Source of the DNA: Spirulina sp. SIO3F2
GTDB taxonomy: Bacteria; Cyanobacteriota; Cyanobacteriia; Cyanobacteriales; Spirulinaceae
DNA length: 45,137 bases
Assembly (NCBI GenBank): GCA_010672165.1
Contig: JAAHHN010000028.1
Location: 1-45,137, forward strand
Direction: 5' to 3'
The notes beneath the pieces were generated by a model, which did not search any database, was not told the DNA's origin, and saw only the letters and a program-made list of their open reading frames with translations. This document shows, one piece after another, positions 31,587 through 39,346 of this stretch (positions within the stretch are counted from its first letter, which is position 1; the number at the start of each line of letters is the position of its first letter). A program made the translations under genes and the position numbers.

Positions 31587-34232
31587 CTACAGTCTCGGCT
31601 CAATCTTCTCCACCCGCCCCGTTCCCCCATCCAACTCCACCCAATCCCCATCTTCTAGCCACGTCATCACGCCCGGAATCGAGACGATCGCGGGCAAGCC
31701 CAACTCCCGCGAGACGATCGCCGCATGGGAGAGCAGGCTACCCCGCTCCACCAGTAGACCTGCTGCCGCCGGAAAGAGCAAAATCCAGCCCGGATCAGTG
31801 CGTTCTGCCACCAGGATCGCCCCTGTGGGAATACCCTCAGGGTCTGCCAAAGCCTGTTGGGGATCACGAATCACCTTAACCCTGCCGCGCACCACCCCAG
31901 TTGAACAGCCCAAACCCTGGCGTGATGAAGCATCAGGCATTGAACTGGGTGATGCAGTTTGCCCAGGGTAGAGGTAGGGCACGCCATAGGTGCAAAAGCG
32001 ACTGGGTAGCGGTGTTGCCTGACGATAGCGTTCAAACTCCGCTTGGCGCAGCGCCACCAAACTTTTGAGATCGGTACAGGTGCTCGTACCCTCGGTAAAA
32101 CTCAAAATTTCCGCAATGTCCAGCGAGAAAATATCTCGGGGCTGGACGATCGCATCTAACGCAAACAAACGCTTGCCCATTTCCAAAAAGATCTTGCGGG
32201 CCAAGCCAAACACCCGCGTCCGCTCAAACCGCAAATTCTCCCGATCGCGTAACCGCCGCCGAGCATTGTAAACCACAAGCCCTAATAGCACCCGTTTGAT
32301 ACCCAGACTTCGCAGGCGGCGCTTGAAATGAGGGAGCGGCGTATTGTGGGCAGGACGGGAGTCTTGGGAGCGGGCGACTAGACTAATCGAGCGCAGTAGC
32401 GGCAGCGGGTTATCTGCTAGCGTCGGGCTTTCAAGCTTGAGTTCATCTAAGCAGCGATCGCTAAATTGCATGAGATAGGCGTCATACCGTTGCGCCAGTT
32501 CAGAGTGATACTTCAACGTCGCTTGAATTTCTGAGAGTGTCCCCTGGCTAAGGGTTTCGATCAGGGCGGGGTTGTCTTGGATGAGTTGCGCCATTGCCTG
32601 AATTTGGCGAGCAGGTTGGATGCTGATCATCTGGCCCGCCTGTTGGACTAAGGTATTGGCGATCGCCCCATCCACATCATCACACCACCCTGCCGTGAGC
32701 TTGCGCAACACCCCATAAAAGATCATTGCAAAAAAGTCGTTGATAATCGGGGCTCGCCATTGAGGCAAAAGCTGCTGTTCAATATCGCGGTAATAATTCG
32801 CTAGTTCATCAATGCGCAGATAGCTTAGGTCTTGTTGTTGGCTGAGGACTTTTTTGAGGTGTCTTGTGAAGCTCCAAATTCGCAGCGGCAATGTGATGAG
32901 ATTGAGACCTAAACTGAGGAGCGATCGCCCCAAGTTCCAACCATCCTGCCAACGACTTTTGGTTTCAATCTCGGCCACAATTGTCTCGGGTAAGGGTTCT
33001 TTAACCCCCATCATTTGCTCCATAAACTGACGATTAAGCCGGAACCCAGGTAACATTGCCAACACCCGATACCAGTTGAGCAAGTTGTAATAAATCCGAC
33101 CCTGGAGCAAGCCAATCATATTGGCAAAAACGCGATCGCGCTGTTGAATTTCCTGGCGCGGAATGCCCATTACTGCACAAAACTGGCGATAGACTTCGGT
33201 GTAAGCACGGCGGGCAAACGAAAAGGTCAGTGGTGTGGTAACGCCGCTATAGCTCTCGGCAATATTGCTGTTGTCCCAAATTTGCTGGAGTCCGGTGGGT
33301 TCAGGGGCTGAGGGCAGAGCAGTGATGGGTCGTGACTGCAACAGATAGAGTTGACCCGTTTGGGCGATCGCCCATTCAATATCCTGTGGTGCGCCTAATT
33401 CCCGCCCTGCCCGCCGTACCAGTTGACCGATATCTAGAATCTGGGTATCGGTCAGTGTTGATTCAAATCTGCGGCGATCGTCAAGGGTTTCGACAGAAAC
33501 CCCCGAATCACTGAGGGGATTCGCACAGGCAGCCTTGACCTTACGCGCAATCTGACGCTGCACAATCTGATTGCGGTTATCCAAATAAAACGTATCAGCA
33601 TCACTCTCCCCCGAGACCAGTGTTGTTCCCAATCCATAGACGGCGGAAATCAAGCGAATATTACGTCGCCCCGTGACTGGATCAGCGCCAAACGCTACGC
33701 CCGCTACGGAAGGTTCGAGCATCTGTTGGACCAAGACCGCTGGCGGCTCAGGCAATGGAGGTAAGCCCTGTCGCTGGCGATAAATCATCACGGTCTCCCG
33801 ATAAGCCGATCGCCAGACTTGCGCAATTTTGTCGTAAAGATCTTCGGGTTTAACGGTTAAGAAGGTGCTGAGTTGACCGGCCAAGGACTGTTGGGTTTGA
33901 TCCTCTTCAACTGCGGAGGAACGCACCGCAAATTGACCGCCATAGGGAAACATCTCTGCTAGAGTCTGCAAAATTTCCGATTGCACTCTTTCGCCCAGTT
34001 GCAAAGTGGCTAAGAGATTTTGCAATTCCCGGACTTCAATATTGTCGTGTTGTTGCCAGTCCCGCAGCGTCTCCCCTTGGTAGCGGGTCAAGCTATCCAT
34101 AAATGCAGCAGGCGTCACCACAAACCCTTGGGGAATTAAGAAGTCGCGCTCGACAAGTTGCGCCAGATGGGCGGCCTTGCCTCCCATACGCTTGGGATCA
34201 GGTCGGTCTTGTAAACGCACCACATATTTCAT
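31587..34232 (-). CDS. PEP/pyruvate-binding dikinase-type phosphotransferase
   Basis: The ATG at 34232 is chosen because it overlaps the TGA of the UbiA gene by ATGA; the product has about 881 residues. The ATP-grasp part lies at about 1-320 (GGKAAHLAQLVERDFLIPQG, FAVRSSAVEEDQTQQSLAGQ, GVAFGADPVTGRRNIRLIS). A long helical middle follows. The phospho-histidine swivelling domain is at the extreme C-terminus (GSLLSHAAIVSRELGLPAIV). PEP synthase and pyruvate dikinase have a TIM barrel after the swivelling domain; this protein does not. The order is that of rifampicin phosphotransferase, so it probably phosphorylates a small molecule. Translational coupling suggests the UbiA product as substrate. 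Confidence 0.75.
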   Translation of the reverse strand: MKYVVRLQDRPDPKRMGGKAAHLAQLVERDFLIPQGFVVTPAAFMDSLTRYQGETLRDWQQHDNIEVRELQNLLATLQLGERVQSEILQTLAEMFPYGGQFAVRSSAVEEDQTQQSLAGQLSTFLTVKPEDLYDKIAQVWRSAYRETVMIYRQRQGLPPLPEPPAVLVQQMLEPSVAGVAFGADPVTGRRNIRLISAVYGLGTTLVSGESDADTFYLDNRNQIVQRQIARKVKAACANPLSDSGVSVETLDDRRRFESTLTDTQILDIGQLVRRAGRELGAPQDIEWAIAQTGQLYLLQSRPITALPSAPEPTGLQQIWDNSNIAESYSGVTTPLTFSFARRAYTEVYRQFCAVMGIPRQEIQQRDRVFANMIGLLQGRIYYNLLNWYRVLAMLPGFRLNRQFMEQMMGVKEPLPETIVAEIETKSRWQDGWNLGRSLLSLGLNLITLPLRIWSFTRHLKKVLSQQQDLSYLRIDELANYYRDIEQQLLPQWRAPIINDFFAMIFYGVLRKLTAGWCDDVDGAIANTLVQQAGQMISIQPARQIQAMAQLIQDNPALIETLSQGTLSEIQATLKYHSELAQRYDAYLMQFSDRCLDELKLESPTLADNPLPLLRSISLVARSQDSRPAHNTPLPHFKRRLRSLGIKRVLLGLVVYNARRRLRDRENLRFERTRVFGLARKIFLEMGKRLFALDAIVQPRDIFSLDIAEILSFTEGTSTCTDLKSLVALRQAEFERYRQATPLPSRFCTYGVPYLYPGQTASPSSMPDASSRQGLGCSTGVVRGRVKVIRDPQQALADPEGIPTGAILVAERTDPGWILLFPAAAGLLVERGSLLSHAAIVSRELGLPAIVSIPGVMTWLEDGDWVELDGGTGRVEKIEPRL

Positions 34233-35239
34233 CGTTGCATCAGCCAAGGAATTACACCACAACCAAGATAGCTAACCAAGACCCAGAGGGCTGAGAATGT
34301 ATAGATGCGTTTCGCAAATTGAGTTGAGGAAACTTGTAATGCTACTAAAATCTGAAAACCTAGTCCAATGATAGAGAGCAAGCTAATAACGAGTGAAATA
34401 TTTGGTGTGGCATAAATTTCTATCTTGTTGAAGGCTATTGTGCTCAAAATATTACTAATTAGTCCAATGTTCAACCAAGCCAAAATTGCTCTATTCAATC
34501 CCCACATCTGTGAATATGTCTCACCGCCAGGAATTTCTTGATCAGGTGAACGGATTTTTCGACCGACTTCGATGAGTAAGCCATGTGCACTGCTGAGAAG
34601 TAAAAAAATAATAATTTGAGGATGATGGGGAAAGAGAGAGACCACAATGTAATTGGTCATAACACCATAAAGTGCCATCAATGGTAAGACTAAGTTATGA
34701 CTGAGAAGGTAGAAGAGAGAACGCGATCGCAACCAATCTCTGACAAAAAATTCCTTTCGCATCAATGCCTGAAAGATCCAGAGAAATCCCAACCAGGGCA
34801 ACAACTGCCAACTCAAAGTTAGCGTTGCCACGAGTTGAATAAAGACAGTTATAACTTCTAGAACTCTCAGTTCCTGAAGCTGAATTAAACCCCGAGGTAC
34901 GGGGCGATCGGGGCGATAGTGGCAGTCATGCTTATAGTCTTTAAATTCATCCGCGATCCGCAGTTGTAAGAAAGCACAGAAGAGAGTGGTAAAAGTAACA
35001 ATTAGACTGTGCAGTCGGGGCTGAATAGCCAGAAAAAATGTGGGGTAAATAACAGCAGCGCTACTGAACGCGAAGACTAGCAGACCATAGCTAAAAATTG
35101 GGAATCGTTCCTGCTGATAAATCCACCAGCGTTTGAAGAAGCCGAAAGCCGAATTTTTACTCGTCATCATAGCGATCGAATAAGAAAAAGGGTTCCAGGG
35201 GACGATTGCAAGTTGTTTGTTTGCAGAGTTTGAACTCAC
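34229..35239 (-). CDS. UbiA family membrane prenyltransferase
   Basis: The protein has up to 336 residues, with GTG 35239 as the first possible start; ATG 35170 or 35167 (MMTSKNSAFGFF) gives about 311. No strong Shine-Dalgarno decides. It has about eight membrane helices. The first Asp-rich loop is LRIADEFKDYKHDCHYRPDR, followed by PVPRGLI, as in UbiA, homogentisate prenyltransferase and ChlG-type enzymes. The second loop includes RKIRSPDQEIPGGETYSQ. UbiA enzymes move a prenyl chain from a diphosphate to an aromatic or porphyrin acceptor. The acceptor cannot be read from the sequence. The next gene overlaps by 4 bp. Confidence 0.75.
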   Translation of the reverse strand: MSSNSANKQLAIVPWNPFSYSIAMMTSKNSAFGFFKRWWIYQQERFPIFSYGLLVFAFSSAAVIYPTFFLAIQPRLHSLIVTFTTLFCAFLQLRIADEFKDYKHDCHYRPDRPVPRGLIQLQELRVLEVITVFIQLVATLTLSWQLLPWLGFLWIFQALMRKEFFVRDWLRSRSLFYLLSHNLVLPLMALYGVMTNYIVVSLFPHHPQIIIFLLLSSAHGLLIEVGRKIRSPDQEIPGGETYSQMWGLNRAILAWLNIGLISNILSTIAFNKIEIYATPNISLVISLLSIIGLGFQILVALQVSSTQFAKRIYTFSALWVLVSYLGCGVIPWLMQR

Positions 35240-35518
35240 TTGAGCGGGTTTTCGCTTTGAGCTTGGGGGTTTAGCTCCAGGCTCCTAGGTTCTGTGGGTG
35301 AGCAACCCACACCGCCAAGCGCTCAACCGCTTGGCTCAAAACTCAAACAGGCTAAAAGCCAGATTCTTATGCTTACAGATAGTCCCCAAAAGCCAAGCTG
35401 AGAAGGGGTATACCGACTTTTGCGCAACGGATAGCTTCCAAGAGAAGAGTCTAACTAGAAGCATTGATCAGGATGATTTATGCTTCCAGTCAAAGCTGTG
35501 ATCGACAAGAATCCTAAA

Positions 35519-35600
35519 TGGGCAAGGAGAGACTCGAACTCTCATGACCGGGGCCGCCACATTTTGAGTGTGGTGCGTCTACCAATTCCGCCACTTGCCC
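35519..35600 (-). tRNA. tRNA-Leu (CAA)
   Basis: On the minus strand the acceptor stem is GGGCAAG/CTTGCCC with discriminator A. The D arm contains TGGCGGAATTGGTAGACGC, the anticodon stem CCACA/TGTGG encloses CTCAAAA (anticodon CAA), the long variable arm starts CGGCCCCGGTCA and the T arm GAGAG/CTCTC encloses TTCGAGT. The long variable arm fits class II tRNA-Leu. The 5' end overlaps the last codons of the M48 gene. Confidence 0.95.
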
Positions 35601-36448
35601 GTAGCTTTGGTATTATAACCACCTTTCTCTCGCGTCAGCAAGTCCTGATAGTCTGGTGAATGGGCCCAGCGATCGATCTCCCGCGCCCGCAACACCGGAA
35701 ATGGATGGGTGAGTTGCTGGCTCTGCAACGATTTAATCGCCTCACCCAGCTGAGTATTGCTTAACTGGTCATAGTCCCGCGCCTGGGCAATAAAGGCATC
35801 CAAGTTCAACAACGGCGCTAGGCTGGGGGAGCCGCCCGAAAGCTTCATCAGTACCGACATCACCACCTTGGGATCTTGGATAGCTAGGAGTGCGGCGCGA
35901 TCGCAACTTAACTCCGCGCAGCGCAACCATTCCAATAGCTGCATCTGCAACGTTTGAGCCAATGCCGCCCCCCAAGCGGGCAACAGATTCGATGCCAGCA
36001 CCATTAAATTCGCCAAGGTGAGATACACGCCATGCTCACATTTGAGATGCCCCAGTTCATGGGCGATCACCGCTTGAATCTCTTCGGTCGTGAGCAACTC
36101 AATCAGCGAGGTGTGAATCACCATAAACGGCTGCTGACCGCGAATGGCGAGGGTATAGGCATTGGGAACCGGATTTTGCTGAATATAGAGCTGGGGCGGT
36201 TCGAGGTCTAGAATTTGGGATGCTTCCACCACAAGCTGATGCAAATGGGGCAACTGTTGTTCACTCACCCGGATACTCGTGGCAATGTTGTTGAGATAAA
36301 AGACCTGCTCCGCCACTGGCCCCAATAAATTCCGCACCGCCAAATCAATGCCAGGCAACTGCTGGAGGGCTTGGGTTGCCTCTTGATCCAGCGGGTGGCG
36401 AAATTGGCTGGCTTTGAGGCCGATGAGTGGGATTTTGGGCGAGGTCAT
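35579..36448 (-). CDS. M48 family metallopeptidase
   Basis: The 289-residue protein has HELGH (about residue 130) as zinc site, with the third ligand probably in the ELSCDRAAL segment (about residues 175-183). It lacks the membrane helices of HtpX apart from one hydrophobic stretch NLMVLASNLLPAWGAAL, so it is more like the soluble cyanobacterial M48 proteins. The start MTSPKIPLIGL is plausible. Its final seven codons, up to the stop at 35579, lie inside the 5' part of tRNA-Leu on the same strand, so the C-terminal YNTKATGKWRNW is encoded partly by tRNA sequence. The genes must share or compete for a transcript. Confidence 0.85.
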   Translation of the reverse strand: MTSPKIPLIGLKASQFRHPLDQEATQALQQLPGIDLAVRNLLGPVAEQVFYLNNIATSIRVSEQQLPHLHQLVVEASQILDLEPPQLYIQQNPVPNAYTLAIRGQQPFMVIHTSLIELLTTEEIQAVIAHELGHLKCEHGVYLTLANLMVLASNLLPAWGAALAQTLQMQLLEWLRCAELSCDRAALLAIQDPKVVMSVLMKLSGGSPSLAPLLNLDAFIAQARDYDQLSNTQLGEAIKSLQSQQLTHPFPVLRAREIDRWAHSPDYQDLLTREKGGYNTKATGKWRNW

Positions 36449-36459
36449 TGGTTTATTAA

Positions 36460-36882
36460 TTATTCAAACAACCACTTCTGCACTCGCTTCAAACTATCCC
36501 AATCTGGCTTACGCTCTAAGCCATCCTTGATATTTTCCAGCACATCGTCTCGGAGTTCGGTGCTCAAGGACATACTCTCTTGAGCTACTTCAATATGTTT
36601 GCGAACCCCTTTCTCGCCACTATCGAGCAGGGCTAGAGCGAGATTAATCCGAGCTTGAGGCGCACGGCTATCAGCCTTGACCCCCTTTTGGGCGGCTTTA
36701 ACTGCTTTCTCAGGCTTGTCCACCAACATGTAGAGCCAAGCCAAACTTGACCAGGCCGCTGCATTTTTCCGGCCGCCGCGATCGCAGATCTCTTTAAACA
36801 CTGGAATAAGCGTTTCTGCCGCTTCACCATCGTTATAGCGTTGCAAAGCGGCCTGATAAAAGTCAGCCAAAGATTCAGTCAT
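36460..36882 (-). CDS. Small TPR-like protein
   Basis: The 140-residue protein starts MTESLADFYQAALQRYNDGE and has helical repeats AWSSLAWLYMLVDKPEKAVK and ARINLALALLDSGEKGVRKH of tetratricopeptide type. It is soluble, with no known catalytic motif. It lies between the M48 peptidase (11 bp downstream) and the IscA-like gene (39 bp upstream), all on the minus strand, probably in one unit. Conserved in cyanobacteria as far as I recall. Function unknown. Confidence 0.75.
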   Translation of the reverse strand: MTESLADFYQAALQRYNDGEAAETLIPVFKEICDRGGRKNAAAWSSLAWLYMLVDKPEKAVKAAQKGVKADSRAPQARINLALALLDSGEKGVRKHIEVAQESMSLSTELRDDVLENIKDGLERKPDWDSLKRVQKWLFE

Positions 36883-36921
36883 GATCGGTCTGGGAATGGA
36901 GATAGCGTCAAGCGTCTATGC

Positions 36922-37287
36922 TCACACGCCAAAGGACTTGCCGCAACCACAAGTTTGGTTGGCATTGGGGTTGGTGAACTGGAAGCCGCCGCCAATCAGG
37001 GCATTGCTATAGTCGAGCATCATGCCATAGATATAGAGCAGGCTCTTGGGGTCAGAGATAATCTGGAAGCCGTCATAGTCATAGACTTCATCATCGGGCT
37101 TAATATTTTCTGTCTGCTCAAAATCCATGGTGTAGGACATACCAGAGCAACCACCACCGCGTACCCCTACGCGCAGACAAAGGTCTTGACCCTGCTGATC
37201 GCGCAGTTGCCTGAGGTGAGCGAGGGCAGCATCGGAGAGCAGAATACCCTGTTGGGTGGGTTGGGCGTCTTGAACAGCTTGAGTCAT
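36922..37287 (-). CDS. IscA/HesB-type iron-sulfur assembly protein
   Basis: The longest frame begins at 37407, but the family starts with MTQAVQDAQPTQQGILLSDA at 37287 (121 residues); an intermediate start at 37317 (MNRLSL) is possible. The three conserved Cys are in VRGGGCSGMSYTMDFEQ and QTCGCGKSF near the end. A-type carriers bind iron or a 2Fe-2S cluster and pass it to apoproteins. Cyanobacteria have several; this one resembles the IscA/SufA branch. It heads a minus-strand run with the TPR-like and M48 genes. Confidence 0.9.
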   Translation of the reverse strand: MTQAVQDAQPTQQGILLSDAALAHLRQLRDQQGQDLCLRVGVRGGGCSGMSYTMDFEQTENIKPDDEVYDYDGFQIISDPKSLLYIYGMMLDYSNALIGGGFQFTNPNANQTCGCGKSFGV

Positions 37288-37627
37288 GGTGGTTTGAGTG
37301 AGTGATAATCGGTTCATTTTAGCGTGAAAGCCTAGGGACAGCAGAAGGGTGAGTGTAGAAGACTCTGCCAACATGTCGTAACCCAACCGCTGACCCATGC
37401 AAATCAAACATCATCTCATCTTCGCTTGACTGTATTTTTTCAAGTCAAGCATACTCGAAAATATTGTAAATAATTAATTTGCTCAAGGAACCTTTTTTCA
37501 TTCACCAAAAACAAAAGAATCCTTGAATTTCTTGCCAATAAAATAAATCTCTATTGCTTTCCGAGTTTTTTACTTTCTTTGCCGACGCTGGAGACCGAAC
37601 ATTTAAATCATTAGCGGACAAATCCGA
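37288..37627. promoter_or_regulatory. Region upstream of the IscA-like gene with an inverted repeat
   Basis: GCTTGACT (37424-37431) and AGTCAAGC (37443-37450) form an 8-bp inverted repeat 137 bp before the IscA start, with a T-rich loop. It might be an operator, or on the + strand a weak terminator. No other gene or RNA is seen between 37288 and 37627. Confidence 0.35.
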
Positions 37628-37941
37628 ATGATGGCGAAATCTCCAGATGTGGAACTGAGCACCACACCACGACCAATAGATATTGCCTATTGCCACAACC
37701 TGCGTGTATGGCTTGAGATTTTTGTCGACCTGTTTATCTTTTTTGGCGATCGCCTCTGGGAACTGGGTCTACATGCGCTATCGTGCGCCTGAGAATGAGG
37801 CACAGGCCCGGCTACGGGAAAATATGCCACTGGTGCATTACCTCTTTAACAATTTTTGGGAGTTTGTTCTTCTTTGTGGTGGCTGCCACCGTAATGAACT
37901 GGCATCCTCTCTTTCCCTACCTCCCATTGATGCCCAAATAA
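37628..37941 (+). pseudogene. Possible frameshifted small membrane protein gene
   Basis: Three short frames follow each other and each looks protein-like where the previous one ends. ATG 37628 reads MMAKSPDVELSTTPRPIDIA to a stop at 37789. A second frame carries NWVYMRYRAPENEAQARLRE and MPLVHYLFNN. The third gives LTIFGSLFFFVVAATVMNWH and PLFPYLPLMPK, ending at 37941. The last piece looks like a genuine membrane helix with a natural C-terminus. I suspect one gene with two indels, but homologues would be needed to confirm. Small overlapping genes are the alternative. Confidence 0.35.
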
Positions 37942-37978
37942 TGCCCCCTCTCATATGTTTCCCACGGAGCTTAAAGCT

Positions 37979-38209
37979 ATGTTGAAGTTAGACAACACGA
38001 CTCAAACAACACCAAACACCCACCCCGTATCCCCAAAGCAGCACCTTTATAAATATGTTGCCATCTATATCGGCTTGGGTTTACTGGCACTGGCGACATT
38101 TCCGATCGCCTATTGGCGTGTCAGTCAAAGCAGTAAGTATGATGCGGGGCCATTCAATACCCTCACACCTGAGCAGTCCCAAAAGTCGGACTTTGACACA
38201 CCCCCGTAA
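37979..38209 (+). CDS. Single-helix small membrane protein
   Basis: ATG 37979 follows GGAGCTTAAAGCT and gives 76 residues; an earlier start at 37955 is less good. There is a polar N-terminus (MLKLDNTTQTTPNTHPVSPK), one membrane helix (YVAIYIGLGLLALATFPIAY) and a hydrophilic tail ending SDFDTPP. It lies 37 bp after the possible decayed gene, perhaps its former partner. Unrecognised. Confidence 0.5.
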   Translation: MLKLDNTTQTTPNTHPVSPKQHLYKYVAIYIGLGLLALATFPIAYWRVSQSSKYDAGPFNTLTPEQSQKSDFDTPP

Positions 38210-38246
38210 CGATGATGGAAGTGAACTGCTGAAATAATCTGTAAAT

Positions 38247-38498
38247 TGTAGGTCGGTGTTGAGCAGCGTGAAAAACACCTATAAACCAATTGTTAGGTTG
38301 CCTATGTGACGCTGTCGGCGCAATAGTATATTCCTTAACAGAGCTAACCTGCATTATTCATGACTCTCATCCAAAGCCGCTGGGCATTAAGCTTAATCCA
38401 GTGGCGGGCAAGATACCCACTACTTTGCTGAATCAAGTTTCTAAAAATTTTTGGCGAGAGTCGTGCATAAAGCAGGCTAAGGCTCAATCCAACCTACG
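38247..38498. repeat. Repeat region bounded by GTAGGTCG / CAACCTAC
   Basis: It opens TGTAGGTCGGTGTTGAGCAG, similar to the start of the repeat at 6619, and closes CAATCCAACCTACG. The interior differs. The region from 38210 to 38554 otherwise holds no supported gene. Confidence 0.45.
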
Positions 38499-38554
38499 AA
38501 ATCATGAGGGTTTCAGATAATGTCTGATTGTTTATCCTGTACTCAGAACGAAAC

Positions 38555-38665
38555 CTAGTACCGCGAGGCGGAGTTCAGAGTTCAAAGTTCAGAGTTCAAA
38601 GTGCTTGTACAACAGGCATTCTGTGAATTTTGAGTGGATGGCTTATTTCTGCCGTTCTGTACTAG
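38555..38665. repeat. MITE-like element, copy C (diverged)
   Basis: It starts CTAGTACCGCGAGGCGGAG and ends TGCCGTTCTGTACTAG, with inner AGTTCAAAG repeats. It is 111 bp long and is the most diverged copy in the interior. Its terminal CTAG provides the stop codon of the adjacent minus-strand gene. Confidence 0.85.
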
Positions 38666-38946
38666 CTCAAATGCTCGTAGCGATAGGGAGTGAGAAGGTC
38701 AAACAAGCCGATCGCACCACCACAAGCAGCAGCAATAAATAGACTGCCTTGAACAGAGTGACCATTACCAAAGGTTGCTAGCACCTGTAGAAGCAGCGCC
38801 AGCAGTTCCCAACTCTGCTGTGCAACACCCGGAAGCCAGCGACCTAAGCACACCATACCCACTATTGCACTAATGCATAGCAGAACAGCGGTGGAGCTAA
38901 CCAGAAAAGTTAAAGCACAAGATTGTAACGCAGGCATCCGTTTCAT
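38662..38946 (-). CDS. Small membrane protein ending in a MITE
   Basis: The 94-residue product starts MKRMPALQSCALTFLVSSTA and has two to three hydrophobic segments, ending LTPYRYEHLS. The stop codon TAG lies within the CTAG terminus of MITE copy C, so the element may have shortened the protein or may merely abut it. No family recognised. Confidence 0.45.
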   Translation of the reverse strand: MKRMPALQSCALTFLVSSTAVLLCISAIVGMVCLGRWLPGVAQQSWELLALLLQVLATFGNGHSVQGSLFIAAACGGAIGLFDLLTPYRYEHLS

Positions 38947-39158
38947 GATGAGGCATCTTCCGGGAAGAACTTCAGAAGGATTGATTTAAGGGGGGATTAC
39001 TTACAGGATAAGGAATAAGTTGCCCTACCAAAATGCGATCGTCTCAAATCTTAAGAAAATATTTAATTTGTTTTGTGAACATGTATGTCGAACTTAATAG
39101 TTCGATATATAAGGCGTTCCAGCGGACACGTATAGTTGCTCGGGCGAGAAGGTGCTCC

Positions 39159-39270
39159 CTAGTACCGCAGGGCGGAAGTTCAAAGTGCAGAGTTCAAAGT
39201 TCAAAGTGTCTGTATGACAGATATCGGGTGGATTTTGAATAGGTGGCTTACTTCCGCCGTCGAGTACTAG
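39159..39270. repeat. MITE-like element, copy D (identical to copy B)
   Basis: All 112 bp match the copy at 6753-6864 in my reading, including both termini CTAGTACC and GTACTAG. It lies 76 bp from the dnaA stop codon. The flanks of B and D outside CTAG are unrelated, so these are independent insertions. Confidence 0.9.
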
Positions 39271-39346
39271 GATCTACGCTAAGCACGGGGAGGGTGCGCC
39301 TGCGATAGGGAAGATGCCGATTTAACGTTAGGGTCGAGAAAATTGT

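Noticed and set aside
37683-37985. 100-codon frame as an intact gene
   Set aside because: It needs a TTG start, lacks a ribosome site and its last third is not protein-like compared with the alternative frame.
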